Shown here piece after piece: positions 45,505-56,143 of a stretch of DNA of 64,000 bases. The stretch comes from Salipiger bermudensis (GTDB lineage Bacteria; Pseudomonadota; Alphaproteobacteria; Rhodobacterales; Rhodobacteraceae): the NCBI RefSeq assembly GCF_019801965.1, contig NZ_JAHVIA010000005.1, forward strand, positions 248,001 to 312,000, given 5' to 3'. The notes beneath the pieces were generated by a model. That model had not been told where the DNA came from and did not search any database. It worked only from the letters and a program-made list of their open reading frames with translations. Position 1 is the first letter of the stretch. Every line of letters starts with the position of its first letter. The translations under genes were made by a program, and so were the position numbers.

Positions 45505-46863
45505 TCAGCCCTGGTCGAGCCCGGTGAGCGCCGCGGCGAACTCCTCGGGATCGAACGGCGCCAGATCGTCGATCTGCTCGCCAACCCCGATGGCGTGGAT
45601 CGGCAGCCCGAACTTGTCTGCCAGCGCCACCAGCACGCCGCCCTTGGCGGTGCCGTCGAGCTTGGTCATCACCAGCCCCGAAACATCCGCCACCTGCCGG
45701 AAGATCTCGACCTGCGTCAGCGCGTTCTGACCCGTGGTGGCGTCGAGCACCAGAAGCGTGTTGTGCGGCGCGTCGGGATCCTTCTTGCGGATCACCCGGA
45801 CGATCTTGGCCAGCTCCTCCATCAGGTCCTGACGGTTCTGCAGCCGACCGGCGGTGTCGATCATCAGCAGGTCCGCGCCCTCGGCCTGCGCCTTGGTCAT
45901 CGCGTCGAAGGCGAGGCTCGCAGGGTCCGAGCCCTCGGGCGCGGTCAGCACCGGCACGCCGGCGCGCTCACCCCAGACCTGAAGCTGTTCGACCGCGGCG
46001 GCGCGGAAGGTATCGCCCGCGGCGATCACCACCGATTTTCCGGCGGCGCGGAACTGCGAGGCCAGCTTGCCGATGGTGGTGGTCTTGCCGGAGCCGTTCA
46101 CCCCGACCACCAGAACCACCTGCGGCGTCTTGGCGTAGAGCGGCAGCGGCTTGGCCACTGGCTCCATGATGCGCGCCACCTCGGAGGCCAGCGCGGCCTT
46201 GATCTCCTGCGTCGAGACGCGCTTGCCGAAGCGCCCCTCGGCGATGTTGGCCGAGACCCGCAGCGCGGTGTCGACGCCCATGTCGGAGGCGATCAGCAGT
46301 TCCTCGAGGCTTTCGAGCATGTCGTCATCGAGCACCCGGCGCACCACCGGCGCGCTCGGCGCCTCGCGGCCGAAGAGCCGGCCCAGCAGGCCGGGCCTGG
46401 CGCCTGTCGGGGTCTCCTGCGGCGGTGCCACCGGCGTCGGATCGAGCGGCGCGGGCATCTCGAGCGGCGGCGCGGCGGGGATCTCGGCGGGCGGCGCCGG
46501 GATCGGATCGGCGGGCGGCGTCGCGTCGGGGCCCGGCGCAGGCGTCTGCGCCGGTGCCGGACGCGGCACCGGGGCGGGATCCTGCGGCGCGGGGGCCTCC
46601 TCGGGCGCCTTGGACGGCGCCTCCTCGGGCGCGGCGGGCGGCGTCTCGACCGGCGGCTCGGGGGTCTCGGTCGGCGGCGGCGGCACATCCGCCGGGGCCG
46701 GGGCCGGAGGCGCGGCCGGTTCGGGCGCCGGCGCGGCGGGCTCGGGAGCGGCGGGCTCGGGGGCGTCTTCCGAGCCGCCCTCCTGCACGATGGCGTCGAG
46801 CCCTTCCTCGAGCTTCGAGGACGATTTGAACAGCTTGCTCTTGAGCTTGCCGAAGAAGGACAT
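45505..46863 (-). CDS. ftsY: signal recognition particle receptor FtsY
   Basis: FtsY is the SRP receptor GTPase that docks ribosome-SRP complexes at the Sec translocon. The 452-residue product starts MSFFGKLKSKLF, the amphipathic membrane-targeting helix. A long Pro/Ala/Glu-rich A domain follows (about 25-190), then the NG domain with GVNGSGKTTTIGKLA (P-loop), DTFRAAA, DTAGRLQNRQDLMEELAKI and TKLDGTAKGG. ATG 46863 is chosen because the usual N-terminal helix begins there; the frame extends 30 residues upstream without similarity. Confidence 0.95.
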   Translation of the reverse strand: MSFFGKLKSKLFKSSSKLEEGLDAIVQEGGSEDAPEPAAPEPAAPAPEPAAPPAPAPADVPPPPTETPEPPVETPPAAPEEAPSKAPEEAPAPQDPAPVPRPAPAQTPAPGPDATPPADPIPAPPAEIPAAPPLEMPAPLDPTPVAPPQETPTGARPGLLGRLFGREAPSAPVVRRVLDDDMLESLEELLIASDMGVDTALRVSANIAEGRFGKRVSTQEIKAALASEVARIMEPVAKPLPLYAKTPQVVLVVGVNGSGKTTTIGKLASQFRAAGKSVVIAAGDTFRAAAVEQLQVWGERAGVPVLTAPEGSDPASLAFDAMTKAQAEGADLLMIDTAGRLQNRQDLMEELAKIVRVIRKKDPDAPHNTLLVLDATTGQNALTQVEIFRQVADVSGLVMTKLDGTAKGGVLVALADKFGLPIHAIGVGEQIDDLAPFDPEEFAAALTGLDQG

Positions 46864-47057
46864 GTGACGGACCCCTTTTGTACCTGCTCCCCAAGTAATA
46901 CGCCTTAGAGGCGGTGAAAAGTGTGAGTTGACCGGCGCGTGTCCGGAAGCCAAGCACGGCAGCAGGCCGCGCGGGCGTCGTGCCTTGGGACCGACGGGCC
47001 CCGGAGGGCGCTCGACCGGTCGATCAGGGCCGGACCAGGCAGAAGGAAAGACCGGGC

Positions 47058-48092
47058 ATGGCGCGTTTCGCGATCGCGACCCTTGGATTGGCGGCGCTTC
47101 TGGGCGCGGCCATCGTCACCGGCGGGGCCCGGGCCGACCTGCTTGCGCTGGTCGCCCTGCTCGCGATCACGCTCGGGGTCTTCCTGCTCGACAGGCTCGC
47201 AGCACTCGCCGCCCCGGATTGTCCGGGCGAAGAATTTCCCGCCGGCGACGGGCTGGCGCTGGCGCTCGGGCTGCTGCATTTCCCGCTGCTCTATGGAGGG
47301 GCCTGGGCGATTGCCGGCGGCGGCGGGCATGACATCACGGGCCGCGTGGCGCTGTTTTTCGCGCTGTCGCTGTTTCTCGGGCAGGTCAGCAACGCCAATG
47401 CCCACGAGCTGATCCACCGTGGCGACCGCCGGCTGCGCCGGCTCGGGGTCGCGGTCTATTGCTCGCTGCTCTTCGGGCACCATGTCTCGGCCCATCTTCG
47501 GGTCCATCACGTGCACGCCGCCACCGACGCCGATCCCAACTCGGCGCCGCTGGGCCAGAGCTACTACCGCTTCGCGCCGCGCGCCTGGATCGGCAGCTTC
47601 CGCAAGGGCTGGCAGGCCGAGACCGCGCTGCGCCGCCGCGCGAGCGCGCGACGGGGCCTCCACCCCTACCTGTTGTACGGGCTCGGGGCCGCGCTGTCGC
47701 TGGCCATCGCCGCCGCCCTTGCCGGAGGTGCAGGGGTTTTGGCGCTGCTCGGCCTCTGCGCCTACGCGCAGGGCCAGCTGCTGCTCTCGGACTACGTGCA
47801 GCATTACGGGCTGCGCCGGGCACAGACGCGCGACGGCCGACCGGCCCCGGTGGGGCCGGAGCACAGCTGGAACGCGCCGATGCCGGCCTCCTCCGCGCTG
47901 ATGCTGAACGCGCCGCGGCATTCCGACCATCACGCCCGCCCCGCCCGGCCCTATCCCGGTCTGGAGATCGATCGCGGGGCGATGCCCCTCCTGCCGCATT
48001 CCGTGCCGGTGATGGCGGTGCTGGCACTTGCACCTCCGCTCTGGCGCCGCCTGATGGATCCCCGGGCCCGGGCCTGGCTCAGGGATCCCTAG
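47058..48092 (+). CDS. alkB: alkane 1-monooxygenase (AlkB-type)
   Basis: AlkB is a membrane di-iron enzyme that hydroxylates medium-chain alkanes at the terminal carbon, taking electrons from rubredoxin. The 344-residue protein has several transmembrane helices. The histidine boxes are AHELIHR, HHVSAHLRVHH and LNAPRHSDHH, the last followed by ARPYPGLE as in AlkB. It is shorter than classical AlkB (about 400). AAGGAAAG upstream supports ATG 47058. No rubredoxin, rubredoxin reductase or regulator is nearby, so electron supply must be encoded elsewhere. A fatty-acid-desaturase relative is the less likely alternative. Confidence 0.87.
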   Translation: MARFAIATLGLAALLGAAIVTGGARADLLALVALLAITLGVFLLDRLAALAAPDCPGEEFPAGDGLALALGLLHFPLLYGGAWAIAGGGGHDITGRVALFFALSLFLGQVSNANAHELIHRGDRRLRRLGVAVYCSLLFGHHVSAHLRVHHVHAATDADPNSAPLGQSYYRFAPRAWIGSFRKGWQAETALRRRASARRGLHPYLLYGLGAALSLAIAAALAGGAGVLALLGLCAYAQGQLLLSDYVQHYGLRRAQTRDGRPAPVGPEHSWNAPMPASSALMLNAPRHSDHHARPARPYPGLEIDRGAMPLLPHSVPVMAVLALAPPLWRRLMDPRARAWLRDP

Positions 48093-48361
48093 CACCGCGG
48101 GCCTGGCCGGGCCGCGCGGGGACCGAGTCTCCTGCCAACGCGCAAGGGCATGGCAGGTGAGCGTGGCGCTTGCGCGGTGTTCGACAGGTCGTCGGCGGCA
48201 GGATGCGACAGTGCGGGTCGGGGCTTTGCGCGGCCACGCCCGAGCGCCCATGGCCCAGATGCCGGCCGGGATGCGCGGCGGACGGCACATTTTTCACCAG
48301 CCCGCGGCCGATACGACCGCGCCCCCTTCCGCCCGCAGCCAAGCTCTGGCAGGCTCGCACC

Positions 48362-48754
48362 ATGCGCCTGCTCGTTCTTCTCCTCACCTGCCTGCCCCTG
48401 CCGGGCCTCGCCGCCGAGCCGATGTCCGGGGCGGAGTTCGAGCGCTACACCACCGGCAAGACGCTCTATTTCGGGCTCGGTGGCAGCGCCTACGGGGTCG
48501 AGGAATACCTGCCCGACCGGCAGGTGCGCTGGTCCTTCCTCGATGGCGACTGCAAGGATGGCAGCTGGTACGAGGATGCCGGGCTGATCTGCTTCGTTTA
48601 TGACGACGATCCGCAACCGCAATGCTGGAGCTTCTTTCGCGAGGGCTCGGGGCTACGGGCGGTGTTCGAGAACGATCCCGCGAATACCGTGCTTTACGAG
48701 GCGCGGCAGGACGATGCGCCGATGATGTGCCTCGGTCCGGAGGTCGGGGTCTGA
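48362..48754 (+). CDS. small secreted protein with cysteine pairs
   Basis: The 130-residue product has a signal peptide (MRLLVLLLTCLPLPGLAA) and a mature domain of about 110 residues. Its aromatic-rich pattern GKTLYFGLGGSAYGVEEYLP, and paired cysteines around GDCKDGSWYEDAGLICFVY and PQCWSFF, suggest a disulfide-stabilised beta-rich fold. Similar short periplasmic proteins occur singly in Rhodobacterales, but I do not recognise a function. The upstream gap (48093-48361) holds no other supportable gene. Confidence 0.72.
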   Translation: MRLLVLLLTCLPLPGLAAEPMSGAEFERYTTGKTLYFGLGGSAYGVEEYLPDRQVRWSFLDGDCKDGSWYEDAGLICFVYDDDPQPQCWSFFREGSGLRAVFENDPANTVLYEARQDDAPMMCLGPEVGV

Positions 48755-48804
48755 GCGCGACAGCGCGGCTCTTGAGCGTTTCGAGGGGCTGGTGAGGAGG
48801 CATT

Positions 48805-48869
48805 GGGGGCGCTGCCCCCGCCGCAGCGGAGCTGCGACTCCCCCGAGGTATTTTTGAACCAGAGAAGAC
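48805..48869 (-). repeat. intergenic repeat of the TCTTCTCTGGTT family (minus copy)
   Basis: On the minus strand it reads TCTTCTCTGGTTCAAAAATA, CCTCGGGGGAGTCGCAGCTC, then a GC palindrome ending GGGGGCAGCGCCCCC. It lies between the small secreted gene and the xseA end. It is almost identical to the copy at 51905-51969. Confidence 0.85.
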
Positions 48870-48924
48870 AGGCGCGCGGCGAGAGGCCGAGGCGCGTGGC
48901 GCTGTTGGCTGGGGCGTGATGCGC

Positions 48925-50442
48925 TTAGAACAGGCTGCCTTGTTCGGGCTTGTCGGCGGCGGGCTTGCGCTTCTGGCGCGGCGCGGCAGGCCTTGGAGTG
49001 GGCGCCGGCGGGGTGCCCGCGGCGGCGGCTCCGAGCGGCAGGCGGCCATCGGAGAACTCGATCTCGAGGGCGGCGGCGGATTCAGCGGCGGCCTTGCGGG
49101 TTAGGATGGCCCCCTCGCCGCTGCGCACCACCGCGTAGCCGCGTGACAGGGTGCCCTTGTAGCTCAGCGTCTCGAGCAGGCGGCTGAGCCCGTCGAGGGT
49201 GCCGCGAGGGGTCTCGAGGCGACGCTGGCCGGCCTCGTCGAGGCGGCGGGTCATCGTGTCGAGGCGCTCGCGACCCTGCCGGATCTCGCGCTCGATCGGG
49301 CGCAGGGACAGGCGGTCGGTGCGGCGGCCGAGGGATTCGCGGCCATGGGCGATGACCCGCGACAGCAGCGAGGGGCGCAGGGCGCCGGCAGCGTCGGACA
49401 GGGCGACGCGGCGCTGTTCGGTGCCGCGAATGAGGCCGCGCGGCAGGCGCTCGCCCAGCAGGTCGAGCCGCTGGCGGGGCTGGTCGAGCAGGGTTTCGGC
49501 CCTGGGAAGCGCGCGCGACAGGTCGCGCAGGCGCTGGCCGCGCAGCTCGATGCGCTGGCCCATGGCGCGGGTCATGCGGGCACCGGCCTCGCCGGTCCAG
49601 CCGAGCAGCTCCATGCGGACGGGCACGGCGATCTCGGCGGCGGCGGTGGGGGTCGGCGCGCGCTGGTCGGAGACGTAGTCGATCAGCGTAGTGTCGGTCT
49701 CGTGGCCGACGGCGGAGATCAGCGGGATCTGCGAGGCCGCGGCAGCGCGGGCCACGATCTCCTCGTTGAAGCCCCACAGATCCTCCACCGAGCCGCCGCC
49801 GCGGGCGACGATCAGCAGGTCGGGGCGCGGCAGCGCGCCGCCCGGGGTCAGCGCGTTGAAGCCCTCGATGGCGCGGGCGACCTCGGGGGCGCAGGCCTTG
49901 CCCTGCACCGCCACCGGCCAGATCAGCACCTTGCGCGGGAAACGGTCGCGCAGGCGGTGCAGGATGTCGCGGATCACCGCGCCCGAGGGCGAGGTCACCA
50001 CACCGATGATCTCCGGCAGGTAGGGCAGCTTCTGCTTGCGGCTCGGGTCGAACAGCCCCTCGGCGGCGAGCTGCGCCTTGCGCTTCTCGAGCATCGCCAT
50101 CAGCGCGCCGAGCCCGGCCGGGCGGATATCCTCGATGACGATCTGGTACTTGGACTGGCCGGGGAAGGTAGTCAGGCGGCCGGTGGCGATCACCTCCATA
50201 CCCTCCTCGGGCTGGGTCTCTAGCCGGGCGGAGACGCCTTTCCAGACCACGCCGGAGATCACCGAACGGTCATCCTTGAGATCGAGATAGATGTGGCCGG
50301 AGCGCGGCCGCGACACCCGGCCGACCTCGCCCTTGACGCGGACATGGGCGAACTCGCCCTCGATCACGCGCTTGACCGCACCCGAAAGCTCGGAGACGGA
50401 GAATTCGGGGGTGTTGCCGGTGTCGTCGTCGAGAAGATCCAT
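48925..50442 (-). CDS. xseA: exodeoxyribonuclease VII large subunit
   Basis: XseA is the catalytic subunit of exonuclease VII, which degrades single-stranded DNA. The 505-residue protein has an N-terminal OB fold (about 15-115: VKGEVGRVSRPRSGHIYLDL) and the catalytic core with GVVTSPSGAVIRDILHRL, IVARGGGSVEDLWGFNEE and SAVGHETDTTLIDYVSD. A long helical region follows, with GTLSRGYAVV near the end. ATG 50442 is chosen from the conserved start MDLLDDD; the frame runs far upstream only as an antisense shadow of purD. It diverges from purD with 162 bp between starts. Confidence 0.93.
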   Translation of the reverse strand: MDLLDDDTGNTPEFSVSELSGAVKRVIEGEFAHVRVKGEVGRVSRPRSGHIYLDLKDDRSVISGVVWKGVSARLETQPEEGMEVIATGRLTTFPGQSKYQIVIEDIRPAGLGALMAMLEKRKAQLAAEGLFDPSRKQKLPYLPEIIGVVTSPSGAVIRDILHRLRDRFPRKVLIWPVAVQGKACAPEVARAIEGFNALTPGGALPRPDLLIVARGGGSVEDLWGFNEEIVARAAAASQIPLISAVGHETDTTLIDYVSDQRAPTPTAAAEIAVPVRMELLGWTGEAGARMTRAMGQRIELRGQRLRDLSRALPRAETLLDQPRQRLDLLGERLPRGLIRGTEQRRVALSDAAGALRPSLLSRVIAHGRESLGRRTDRLSLRPIEREIRQGRERLDTMTRRLDEAGQRRLETPRGTLDGLSRLLETLSYKGTLSRGYAVVRSGEGAILTRKAAAESAAALEIEFSDGRLPLGAAAAGTPPAPTPRPAAPRQKRKPAADKPEQGSLF

Positions 50443-50604
50443 GGCGCGCAGAGTAGCGGCGCGGCGCGGGGAAGAAAATGCCCTGCGGGCGGGATTTCGT
50501 GCCCGCGAGGGGCGGTTTGGTGGCGCGCGCGGCGCTGCCGCGTCTTGCGCGCTCGCAGTCGCCTCGCTAGGACGGCGCAGGACCAAGCGGAAGGGGTTTC
50601 GGAC

Positions 50605-51867
<1,263 letters not shown>

Positions 51868-51904
51868 GCGGCCGGAGGTCGGGTCCGAACCCTTAAGTGG
51901 CGTG

Positions 51905-51969
51905 GGGGGCGCTGCCCCCGCCGCAGCAGAGCTGCGACTCCCCCGAGGTATTTCTGAACCAGAGAAGAC
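51905..51969 (-). repeat. intergenic repeat of the TCTTCTCTGGTT family (minus copy)
   Basis: This is nearly identical to the copy at 48805-48869, including GAGTCGCAGCTC and the terminal GC palindrome. It lies just after purD, pointing toward it. The two copies enclose xseA and purD in the same orientation. Confidence 0.85.
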
Positions 51970-52094
51970 CCGGGCGTGGTGCGGGCGTCGAGCTTTGCGC
52001 CCTGTTTTCCGGAGCGAGGCGCGGACGGGGCGATCTCGAACGGGTCTGGAGCGGGTCGATCGGCTTCGGCACGAAGCGGAGCCGAGACGTGACA

Positions 52095-52120
52095 AGGGCG
52101 CCCCGAGATGGGGGCGCCCT
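52095..52120 (-). terminator. hairpin downstream of dps
   Basis: AGGGCGCCCC and GGGGCGCCCT are perfect 10-bp arms around a six-base loop, 34 bp after the dps stop. The T-run is short (TTGTC on the minus strand), so termination may be moderate. Confidence 0.55.
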
Positions 52121-52153
52121 GACGGTCTTGGACGGAGCTGTGCGCGTGCCGCG

Positions 52154-52639
52154 TCAGGCGGCCTTGGCGCTGTTGGAACCGATGAACCAGGCGTCCTTTT
52201 CGGCGGTGCGGCTCACTTCGGTCAACAGATCGGCAGTGTCTTCGTCGCCGGCCTCGTCGGCGGCTTCCATCGACTGGCGCAGTTTGACGGTATAATCGTT
52301 GAAGCGGCTCACCAGCGCCTGGACGTGGTCCTCGACGGTCACCAGCTCGGTGGGATAGGGCTCGAGCGAGCTCTTCTCGGCCACGGTCTGCGACGTGCCC
52401 TGTGCGAGGCCGCCCATCATCGCCACGCGCTCGGCCATCATGTCGGAGCCTTCGCGAAGGTGGTCGGTCACATCGTCGAGCAGCTCGTGCACGCCGATGA
52501 ACCCGACGCCCTTGAGGTTCCAGTGCGCCTGCTTGACCGCGTGCGACAGGTCGATGGTGTCGGCCAGACGATCATTGAGAACTCCGATCATCTCGGTGCG
52601 GGCGTTTTCGCTCAGGAAGGGAACAAAATTCTGCGGCAT
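52154..52639 (-). CDS. dps: Dps-family DNA-binding ferritin-like protein
   Basis: Dps forms a dodecamer that stores iron, consumes peroxide and protects DNA. The 161-residue product contains the inter-subunit ferroxidase residues in QAHWNLKGVGFIGVHELLDD and HLREGSDMMAERV (His, His, Asp, Glu), as in other Dps proteins. I chose ATG 52639 (MPQNFVPF) because AGGAG lies eight bases upstream; an in-frame GTG at 52648 is an alternative. It is monocistronic. No OxyR site is obvious in the short upstream gap. Confidence 0.9.
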   Translation of the reverse strand: MPQNFVPFLSENARTEMIGVLNDRLADTIDLSHAVKQAHWNLKGVGFIGVHELLDDVTDHLREGSDMMAERVAMMGGLAQGTSQTVAEKSSLEPYPTELVTVEDHVQALVSRFNDYTVKLRQSMEAADEAGDEDTADLLTEVSRTAEKDAWFIGSNSAKAA

Positions 52640-52752
52640 ATCTCTCACTCCTAGTCGTCAACATGGGATGGCGCCCGGGTCTTTCGTCGGGAGCGCCCCC
52701 GGGCGGACCCGGGCTTCGGCATGTCAACGTCGCGGGCGCCGCGCCGGTTCCG

Positions 52753-53319
52753 TCAGATCGGAGAGATCATCTCGGTTTCGGTGACGATCAGGTCGAGCGG
52801 CTGGTCGCAGGGATCGAGCGGCAGCGCCTCGGCCTCCTGCGCGGCATATGCAAAGCCGACAGCCAGCGCCGCGCCCCGCCGGCGCAGCTCCTCCAGCGTG
52901 CGGTCGTAGAAGCCGCCGCCATAGCCCAGCCGCGCGCCGGCGCGGGTGAAGGCCACCAGCGGCACGATGAGAATCTCGGGGGTGACGAACTCGGGCGCCT
53001 CGGGGATCATCGCGCCGAACGGGCCCGGCACCAGCGGCATCCCGGGCTCCCAGAGCGCGAAGCGCAGAGGCTGGCCCTCGCCCTCGATCACCGGCACGCA
53101 GACCGGGCCATAGGCCGAGGCCTCGGCCATCGCGGCGCGCGGATCGATCTCGGTGCGGATCGGCAGGTAGCCCGCCAGAGGCACGCCGCGATGGCCTGCC
53201 AGCAGCTCGGACAGCCGCCCTGCCCCGCTGCCGGGATCGGCGGCATGGGCCGCCTTGCGCCGGGCGAACGCGGCCTTGCGGGCCGCCGCCTTGGCCTCGG
53301 CCAGAGCCGCCTCGCTCAC
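52753..53319 (-). CDS. 5-formyltetrahydrofolate cyclo-ligase
   Basis: The enzyme converts 5-formyl-THF to 5,10-methenyl-THF with ATP. The 188-residue product fits the family: the basic N-terminus (AAARKAAFARRKAAH), LAGYLPIRTEIDPRAAM, and the C-terminal ATP-binding loop LVAFTRAGARLGYGGGFYDRTL. The start is GTG 53319, overlapping the mgtE stop as GTGA, so it is coupled to mgtE. In the longer open frame the first residues are antisense to mgtE and not real. Confidence 0.92.
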   Translation of the reverse strand: MSEAALAEAKAAARKAAFARRKAAHAADPGSGAGRLSELLAGHRGVPLAGYLPIRTEIDPRAAMAEASAYGPVCVPVIEGEGQPLRFALWEPGMPLVPGPFGAMIPEAPEFVTPEILIVPLVAFTRAGARLGYGGGFYDRTLEELRRRGAALAVGFAYAAQEAEALPLDPCDQPLDLIVTETEMISPI

Positions 53320-54716
53320 AGCAGCACCACCCTGGCGAGGCCGAGGAAGGCGAAGAAGCCCACCACGTCGGTCACCGTGGTCACGAAGGTGCCGGAGGCC
53401 AGCGCCGGGTCGATCTTGAGCCGGTCGAGCACGACCGGGATCATGATCCCCGCCAGCCCCGCCACCAGCATGTTGATCACCATCGCCGCCGCGATCACCA
53501 TGCCCAGCACCGCCGAGCCGAACCAGAGATATTCCAGCACCCCCATCACCAGCGCGAAGGCCGCGCCGTTGACCAGACCCACCGTGCCCTCGCGGCGGAT
53601 GATGCGCCAGACGTTGGAGCCGGTGAGGTCCTTGGTGGCCAGCGCCCGCACCGCCACGGTCAGCGACTGGGTGCCGGCATTGCCGCCCATCGAGGCGACG
53701 ATCGGCATCAGCACGGCCAGCGCCACCACCTGCGCGATCACGTCCTCGAACTGGGCGATGACGATGCTGGCCAGGATTGCCGTCATCAGGTTCACCGCCA
53801 GCCATGGCAGGCGCTGCTTGGTGGTTTCGAGCACGGTGTCCGACAGTCGGCTCTCCTCGCCGACACCGGCGAGGCGCAGGATGTCTTCCTCGTGTTCCTC
53901 GTCGAGCACCGCCATGGCATCGTCGATGGTGATGACACCGACCAGCCGCTCGTTCTCGTCGACCACGGGGGCCGAGATCAGGTGATACTGGTTGAAGGCA
54001 TAGGCGACCTCGCCTTCCGGCCGGGTCACCGGGAAGACGTGGAAGGTCTCGGAGATCAGCGAACGCAGCAGCACCTCGCGGCGCGACGCCATCAGCCGGC
54101 CCAGCCCGACATTGCCGATCGGGCGCAGCTTCGGGTCGACCAGCACGATGTGGTAGAACTGCTCGGGCAGGTCCTCGGTCGAGCGCAGGTAGTCGATCGC
54201 CTCGCCCACGTTCCAGTGCTCGGGGGCCATCACCACCTCGCGCTGCATCAGGCGGCCGGCGGAATATTCCGGGTAGGTCAGCGATTGCTCGACGGCGACA
54301 CGGTCGCTGTCTTCCAGCACCTCGAGGATGGCCTCCTGCTGGGCCTCGTCGAGATCCTCGAGCAGGTCGACCACGTCATCGGATTCGAGCTCGCGCACCG
54401 CTTCCGCCAGCACCTCGGGGTGCAGCGTGCGGATCACTTCTTCGCGGATCGACTCGTCGAGCTCCGACAGGATGTCGCCGTCGAATTCCTTGCCGTAGAG
54501 CTTGATCAGCCGCATCCGGTCGAAGGCGTTGATCTGCTCGAGCATGTCGGCGATGTCGGCCGGGTGCAGCGGCTCTAGCAACGCGACCAGCTGCTCGCGG
54601 TCGTCGGTATCGACGGCGTAGAGAATCGCCGTGACGTTCTTCGGCCTCAGCGCATAGGCGTCATCGTCATCGCGCGCGTCCTGTTCCTCGACGGCCTGTT
54701 CCGGTTCCTGGGTCAT
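53316..54716 (-). CDS. mgtE: magnesium transporter MgtE
   Basis: MgtE is a dimeric Mg2+ channel gated by cytoplasmic Mg2+. The 466-residue protein has an acidic N domain (about 35-150: LVALLEPLHPADIADMLEQI), two CBS domains (about 150-280), and five transmembrane helices carrying MPIVASMGGNAGTQSLTVAVRAL, the pore-lining motif. ATG 54716 gives a normal N-terminus (MTQEPEQ). The stop overlaps the start of the formyl-THF cyclo-ligase, a common neighbour in Rhodobacterales. Confidence 0.94.
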   Translation of the reverse strand: MTQEPEQAVEEQDARDDDDAYALRPKNVTAILYAVDTDDREQLVALLEPLHPADIADMLEQINAFDRMRLIKLYGKEFDGDILSELDESIREEVIRTLHPEVLAEAVRELESDDVVDLLEDLDEAQQEAILEVLEDSDRVAVEQSLTYPEYSAGRLMQREVVMAPEHWNVGEAIDYLRSTEDLPEQFYHIVLVDPKLRPIGNVGLGRLMASRREVLLRSLISETFHVFPVTRPEGEVAYAFNQYHLISAPVVDENERLVGVITIDDAMAVLDEEHEEDILRLAGVGEESRLSDTVLETTKQRLPWLAVNLMTAILASIVIAQFEDVIAQVVALAVLMPIVASMGGNAGTQSLTVAVRALATKDLTGSNVWRIIRREGTVGLVNGAAFALVMGVLEYLWFGSAVLGMVIAAAMVINMLVAGLAGIMIPVVLDRLKIDPALASGTFVTTVTDVVGFFAFLGLARVVLL

Positions 54717-54835
54717 CGCTGCTCCGCTGCCTGCCGTTTCGCCGCAGATTAGGGGATCGCGACGGCAAGCAACAGGGCACATTGCGCTTCGGAGCCCATG
54801 CCGTCATGTTGCGGCGGGTTTGCATCGGAGAGACC

Positions 54836-56143
54836 ATGGCGACGCTTCATCTTGGACAGGTCCTGAGCTTTGACGGCTCGCCCTTCGACGAGGGCCATGA
54901 CGCCGTCTGGCACGAGCGCCACGGCGCGCTGGTGGTCGAGGACGACCGGATTCTCGCTGTGGGCCCGTCCGACGCGATGCGTGCGGCGCATCCCGGGGCG
55001 CAGCTGGTCGACCATGGCGACGGGCTGATCCTGCCGGGCTTTGTCGATGCCCACGCGCATTACCCGCAGACCGGCATGATCGCGAGCTGGGGCAAGCGGC
55101 TGATCGACTGGCTCAACCACTACACCTTCCCCGAGGAGATGCGCTTTGCCGATCCGGCGCATGCCCGCGCTGTGGCGGGGCGCTATCTCGACCTGCTGCT
55201 CGATCACGGCACCACCTCGGTCTGCACCTATTGCACCATTCATCCCGCTTCGGTGGATGCGATCTTCGAGGCGGCGGAGGCGCGCGGGATGCGGGTCTTT
55301 GCCGGCAAGACCTGCATGGACCGCGACACCGCCCCCGAAGGCCTGCGCGACACCGCGCAATCGGCCTATGACGACAGCAAGGCCCTGCTGAACCGCTGGC
55401 ACGGCACCGGCCGCGCCTCCTACGTCATCACGCCCCGTTTCTCGCCGACCTCGACCGTGGCACAGCTCGAGGCGCTGGGGGCGCTCTGGGGCGAGCACCC
55501 GGACTGCCTGATGCAGACCCATCTGAGCGAGCAGACCGACGAGATCGCCTGGGTCAAGTCGCTCTACCCTTCGGCGCGCGACTATCTCGACACCTACGAG
55601 GCCCATGGCCTGCTCGGCGCCGGCGGGCTTTATGGCCACGCCATCCATCTCGAGCCGCGCGAGCGCGACCGGTTGTGCGAGGTGGGCGCCTCGCTGATCC
55701 ACTGCCCGACCTCCAACACCTTCATCGGCTCGGGACTCTTCGACATGGACGGGCTGACGAAGGAGGGCCAGATCGTCGGGCTCGCCACAGACACCGGCGG
55801 CGGATCGTCGTTTTCCATGCTGCGCACGATGGCGGCGGCCTACGAGATCGGCCAGCTGCGCCACCGCCCGCTGCACGCGTCGGAGCTACTCTGGCTGGCG
55901 ACGCAGGGCTCGGCGCGGGCGCTGCATGTGGCGGATCGCATCGGCAATCTTGCTCCCGGCATGGAGGCGGATTTCATCGTGCTCGACCTTGCCTCGACGC
56001 CGGCCATCGCGCAGCGCGTGGCGCAGGCCAGCGATATCTGGGAGGCGCTGTTTCCGACCATCATGATGGGCGATGACCGCGCCATCGCCTCGACCTGGGT
56101 GGCCGGCCGGAAGCGCCGAGCCCCTATTTCGGCCGGGCGGTGA
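54836..56143 (+). CDS. guaD: guanine deaminase
   Basis: Guanine deaminase hydrolyses guanine to xanthine and ammonia, the entry to purine catabolism. The 435-residue amidohydrolase shows the HxH metal pair in PGFVDAHAHYPQTGMIASWG, SVCTYCTIHP, QTHLSEQTDEIAWVK, the HCPTSNTFIGSGLFD segment and the catalytic Asp in ATDTGGGSSFSML, all typical of GuaD. GGAGAG upstream supports ATG 54836. Its 3' end overlaps the convergent CAP-lipoprotein gene by 20 bp. Confidence 0.93.
   Translation: MATLHLGQVLSFDGSPFDEGHDAVWHERHGALVVEDDRILAVGPSDAMRAAHPGAQLVDHGDGLILPGFVDAHAHYPQTGMIASWGKRLIDWLNHYTFPEEMRFADPAHARAVAGRYLDLLLDHGTTSVCTYCTIHPASVDAIFEAAEARGMRVFAGKTCMDRDTAPEGLRDTAQSAYDDSKALLNRWHGTGRASYVITPRFSPTSTVAQLEALGALWGEHPDCLMQTHLSEQTDEIAWVKSLYPSARDYLDTYEAHGLLGAGGLYGHAIHLEPRERDRLCEVGASLIHCPTSNTFIGSGLFDMDGLTKEGQIVGLATDTGGGSSFSMLRTMAAAYEIGQLRHRPLHASELLWLATQGSARALHVADRIGNLAPGMEADFIVLDLASTPAIAQRVAQASDIWEALFPTIMMGDDRAIASTWVAGRKRRAPISAGR

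Noticed and set aside
52753-53805. A 350-residue form of the formyl-THF cyclo-ligase
   Set aside because: The first half is another frame of mgtE on the same strand and has no family similarity; the GTG at 53319 gives the normal length.
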